Shown piece by piece: positions 7,657 to 9,488 of a DNA stretch of 9,488 nucleotides (its first letter is position 1; each line of letters begins with the position of its first letter). Source of the stretch: Clostridiales bacterium UBA2658 (lineage in GTDB: Bacteria > Bacillota > Clostridia > Oscillospirales > Oscillospiraceae); contig DEMY01000022.1 in assembly GCA_002359425.1 (NCBI GenBank), positions 15,625 through 25,112 of the forward strand, given 5' to 3'. The position numbers and the translations under genes were made by a program. The notes beneath the pieces are model-generated. The model saw only the letters and a list, made by a program, of their open reading frames with translations, was not told the origin of the DNA and did not search any database.

Positions 7657-7691
7657 AAAGGACGCTCTCAAACGAGAGCGCCCTTTCTTTT
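7657..7691 (+). terminator. Intrinsic terminator of the GntR-ABC operon
   Basis: A 13-nt arm (7657-7669) pairs with 7674-7686 through a 4-nt AAAC loop; one A-C mismatch interrupts it (7662 against 7681). The right arm's final TTT runs into CTTTT, giving the usual T-rich tail. It lies 15 nt after the permease stop. On the minus strand the T tract is weak, so it may end the dehydratase transcript only poorly. Confidence 0.85.
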
Positions 7692-7714
7692 CGGGAGTTA
7701 TATGGAGAGAGAGC

Positions 7715-9004
7715 TTAGATCTTGACAACAGTTTCGAGGTACTCGGCGATGCTGTCCTGGACCTCCTCGGCGGTCTTATAGCGGCCGTCAATGCAGTCGA
7801 CGTCGAGAAGCAGGGTCGGAATACCGTAGTTCTCCTGAATATAGTCGGACAAAATCTTCGTTGACGCCCAGGTGTGCTTACAGCCGACGTGGCCGAGAAA
7901 CACGGAGGTGTTGATGTTGAAGTTATCCATGAGGTATTTGATGCGGTCCTCATAATACTCGACGGGCCCGGCGGCGCCGTGGATCATCGGGAGATTCATC
8001 ATCTTGTGGGACATGACGCGGAAGCAATCCTCTTTGTCGTCCAGGTGCTCATAAAAATCGCCGTGGAAGTGGCCGAGAACGTCCATGACGCAGACGGCAC
8101 CGCACTCTCGTTCGAGGTAGCCGTAGCTCTTCAGGCTGGTCCAGAGCATGTTCTGGAGGAAAAGCATGCGGTATTTTTCGCCGTTCATGCAAGCGCCCAT
8201 GCCGAGGTCGAGCATCATCTGGCCGGTCTCGACTTCCTTTTCGAGGAAGGTCGCCATGGCAGGGTCGGCAGCCTGCCCGCTCATGCAGGCATTTGTGACA
8301 AGAAGCGTTCCGGGCAGCGGGCAGGGCGTGTGCTTACGTAGCTCCGCACACTGCTCCAAAAGCTCGTTCGTACGGTTTGCCACCTTCATAGACTCCTTGA
8401 ACTTTTCCCAATCGAGTTTCGTGCCGGTGAGTTCTTCCATAAAGGTGATAAATTCTTTGGTCTGCTGAATCAGATAATCCTCGCCGCGCTTATCACGGCG
8501 GAACGGAAGGTCAACATTGAAGGTCGGCACATTCCAAATCTTCTCCATAACCGGATACGCAATACGGGAGGAATCGCAGGGAACGGTGGAATAGACAAAA
8601 GCATCCGGCTTTACGCCGACCTGATCGGCCAGAAGCGCGCCCATTTCGACCTTGTCGATGGAGCACATACTCTGGTTCGTGTGCGCTTCGCAGAGGTCCA
8701 CAAACTTTGCGGTCATATCGACGTTTGGCGCCGTGCTCAGCGGGAGCTGGTCAAGGTAATAGGGCTGGCAGTCAAACGCATACATGAGATCAACCGGGAC
8801 CGGCCCGCCAAATGCGATGACTTTTTTGCCGTTTTTCTGCGCGTCGCGAATCGTCGCCCACTGCGCGACCTGAATGTCATAGATCCAGACCATATCCGGG
8901 TTTCCCTCGATTGCATGGGCCTGCTTGCTTTCGGCGGTACCGGCAATGTAATCAAGCGTACTCATTTCGCCGCTGAGCACCTTGGGCATATTCAAATCCT
9001 GCAT
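7715..9004 (-). CDS. 2-hydroxyacyl-CoA dehydratase D-component subunit (HgdB/FldC-like)
   Basis: A 429-residue subunit of the family that includes 2-hydroxyglutaryl-, phenyllactyl- and 2-hydroxyisocaproyl-CoA dehydratases and benzoyl-CoA reductase. These oxygen-sensitive iron-sulfur enzymes remove water from (R)-2-hydroxyacyl-CoA, or reduce an aromatic ring, after an ATP-driven electron from an activator. Family marks are GKKVIAFGGPVPVDLMYAF at 59-77, VPCDSSR at 141-147, the EELTGTKLDWEKFKE segment, and the C-terminal NTSVFLGHVGCKHTW block with GIPTLLLDVDCIDGR. Candidate [4Fe-4S] ligands are C114, C143 and C375 (by position, not proven). The ATG at 9004 has GGAGG 7 nt upstream and lies 2 nt after the stop of the upstream subunit gene, so the two are co-translated. 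Substrate cannot be told from the sequence. The gene stops 29 nt before the ABC operon's terminator. Confidence 0.9.
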   Translation of the reverse strand: MQDLNMPKVLSGEMSTLDYIAGTAESKQAHAIEGNPDMVWIYDIQVAQWATIRDAQKNGKKVIAFGGPVPVDLMYAFDCQPYYLDQLPLSTAPNVDMTAKFVDLCEAHTNQSMCSIDKVEMGALLADQVGVKPDAFVYSTVPCDSSRIAYPVMEKIWNVPTFNVDLPFRRDKRGEDYLIQQTKEFITFMEELTGTKLDWEKFKESMKVANRTNELLEQCAELRKHTPCPLPGTLLVTNACMSGQAADPAMATFLEKEVETGQMMLDLGMGACMNGEKYRMLFLQNMLWTSLKSYGYLERECGAVCVMDVLGHFHGDFYEHLDDKEDCFRVMSHKMMNLPMIHGAAGPVEYYEDRIKYLMDNFNINTSVFLGHVGCKHTWASTKILSDYIQENYGIPTLLLDVDCIDGRYKTAEEVQDSIAEYLETVVKI

Positions 9005-9006
9005 GT

Positions 9007-9488
9007 TCAGTCCTCCTTTTCGACCATCTCGACAAACGCTTCGGCGCGAATTTCAAGCTGTCCGAGATTCGCAAGCTTTTCCTCACGCTCCAGATACAGA
9101 AGCGGAATGTCCGCATCCTTGAGCATCGGCTCGAGGAACGTGTTCTCGCCGCCCCAGCATTCGCAGTTTTGCATCTTTTCATAGATGAGGCCGTCTACCC
9201 TGTATTCTTTGGCGCGGTCGAGGATGAGCTTGTGGAGCTTGTCGCGGTTATCGATCATGCGCGGGCAGACAATGCGGTCGAGATAATAGGCCGCGATGGA
9301 GCCCATGACGTCATTCGGGTCGGCCTCAAGCGCTTCGCCAAAACCCATGCTGCCAAGGCAGAGGGTGTCGCAGACAACGAGACCGCCCTTATTCTCGATG
9401 GTTTCGATGTACTTTGGGTTGTCGAGCGCGGAGCCAATCATCATGAGACGCGCGCGATAGCCCTCAAGCGGCTTGCGGTTTTTCGCGT
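9007..9488 (-). CDS. 2-hydroxyacyl-CoA dehydratase D-component, partner subunit, C-terminal part (HgdA/FldB-like)
   Basis: The frame is open to the right edge, so the N-terminal part (probably about 250 residues or more) lies outside; about 160 codons are visible. It carries RARLMMIGSALDNPKYIETI, then GLVVCDTLCLGS, DNRDKL, GLIYEKMQNCECWGGENTFL and IPLLYLEREEKLANLGQLEI with a final EAFVEMVE, the C-terminal pattern of the D-component family. The CxCWGGE piece looks more like the alpha-type subunit (HgdA, FldB, HadB), so the downstream gene would be the beta-type partner; this subunit call is tentative. The apparent ATG at 9444 is internal, not the start. Two subunits make the heterodimer that holds two [4Fe-4S] clusters. 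The ATPase activator gene (HgdC type), needed for function, may lie upstream beyond the window. Confidence 0.85.
   Translation of the reverse strand, partial: AKNRKPLEGYRARLMMIGSALDNPKYIETIENKGGLVVCDTLCLGSMGFGEALEADPNDVMGSIAAYYLDRIVCPRMIDNRDKLHKLILDRAKEYRVDGLIYEKMQNCECWGGENTFLEPMLKDADIPLLYLEREEKLANLGQLEIRAEAFVEMVEKED

Noticed and set aside
7874..8341. A 155-codon plus-strand frame rich in His, Val and Glu opposite the dehydratase gene, and a similar one at 8681-9184.
   Set aside because: Both are antisense to conserved dehydratase subunits; their biased composition follows from the codons of the real gene, and neither resembles a known family.

Overview
The window looks like chromosome from an anaerobic, moderately GC-rich Firmicute of the class Clostridia, plausibly an Oscillospiraceae-type gut or environmental bacterium. 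This is inferred from strong GGAGG-type ribosome binding sites, a YtrA-type GntR/ABC operon, a YhgE/Pip-like membrane protein and a 2-hydroxyacyl-CoA dehydratase gene pair, a family typical of amino-acid-fermenting anaerobes. No taxonomic marker is present. I see no mobile element, CRISPR array, tRNA or rRNA.

Layout, left to right. (1) Positions 1-1272 (+) hold the 3' part of a YhgE/Pip-like, ABC-2-fold membrane protein, cut by the window edge. A perfect 15-bp stem terminator (1281-1320) separates it from (2) a minus-strand pair, mnmG (4201-2324) then mnmA (2322-1324), one base apart. The two enzymes make the two halves of the hypermodified wobble uridine (position 34) of certain tRNAs: MnmG with MnmE on carbon 5, MnmA on carbon 2. 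(3) A divergent intergenic region of about 180 bp (4202-4383) carries a promoter for mnmG on the minus strand and a good promoter on the plus strand, the latter with repeated GTACA-type sites likely bound by the regulator it expresses. (4) A plus-strand operon (4384-7641) encodes a short GntR regulator of the YtrA type, an ABC ATPase and a large ABC permease with nine predicted helices and a long C-terminal domain predicted to lie outside the cell. Start and stop codons overlap throughout (4 and 26 nt), so the three are probably translated together. It ends in a stem-loop terminator (7657-7691). (5) On the minus strand at the right edge, two adjacent genes (the upstream one cut by the window edge, then 9004-7715) encode the two D-component subunits of a 2-hydroxyacyl-CoA dehydratase/benzoyl-CoA reductase-family enzyme. 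Its ATP-dependent activator is not in the window.

Most of this is recognisable housekeeping and accessory content. The points most worth a second look are the unassigned ectodomain of the permease, the repeat-rich promoter of its operon, a MnmA that is short and has Cys in place of the usual catalytic Asp, and the unassigned substrate of the dehydratase. No clearly new system is evident.
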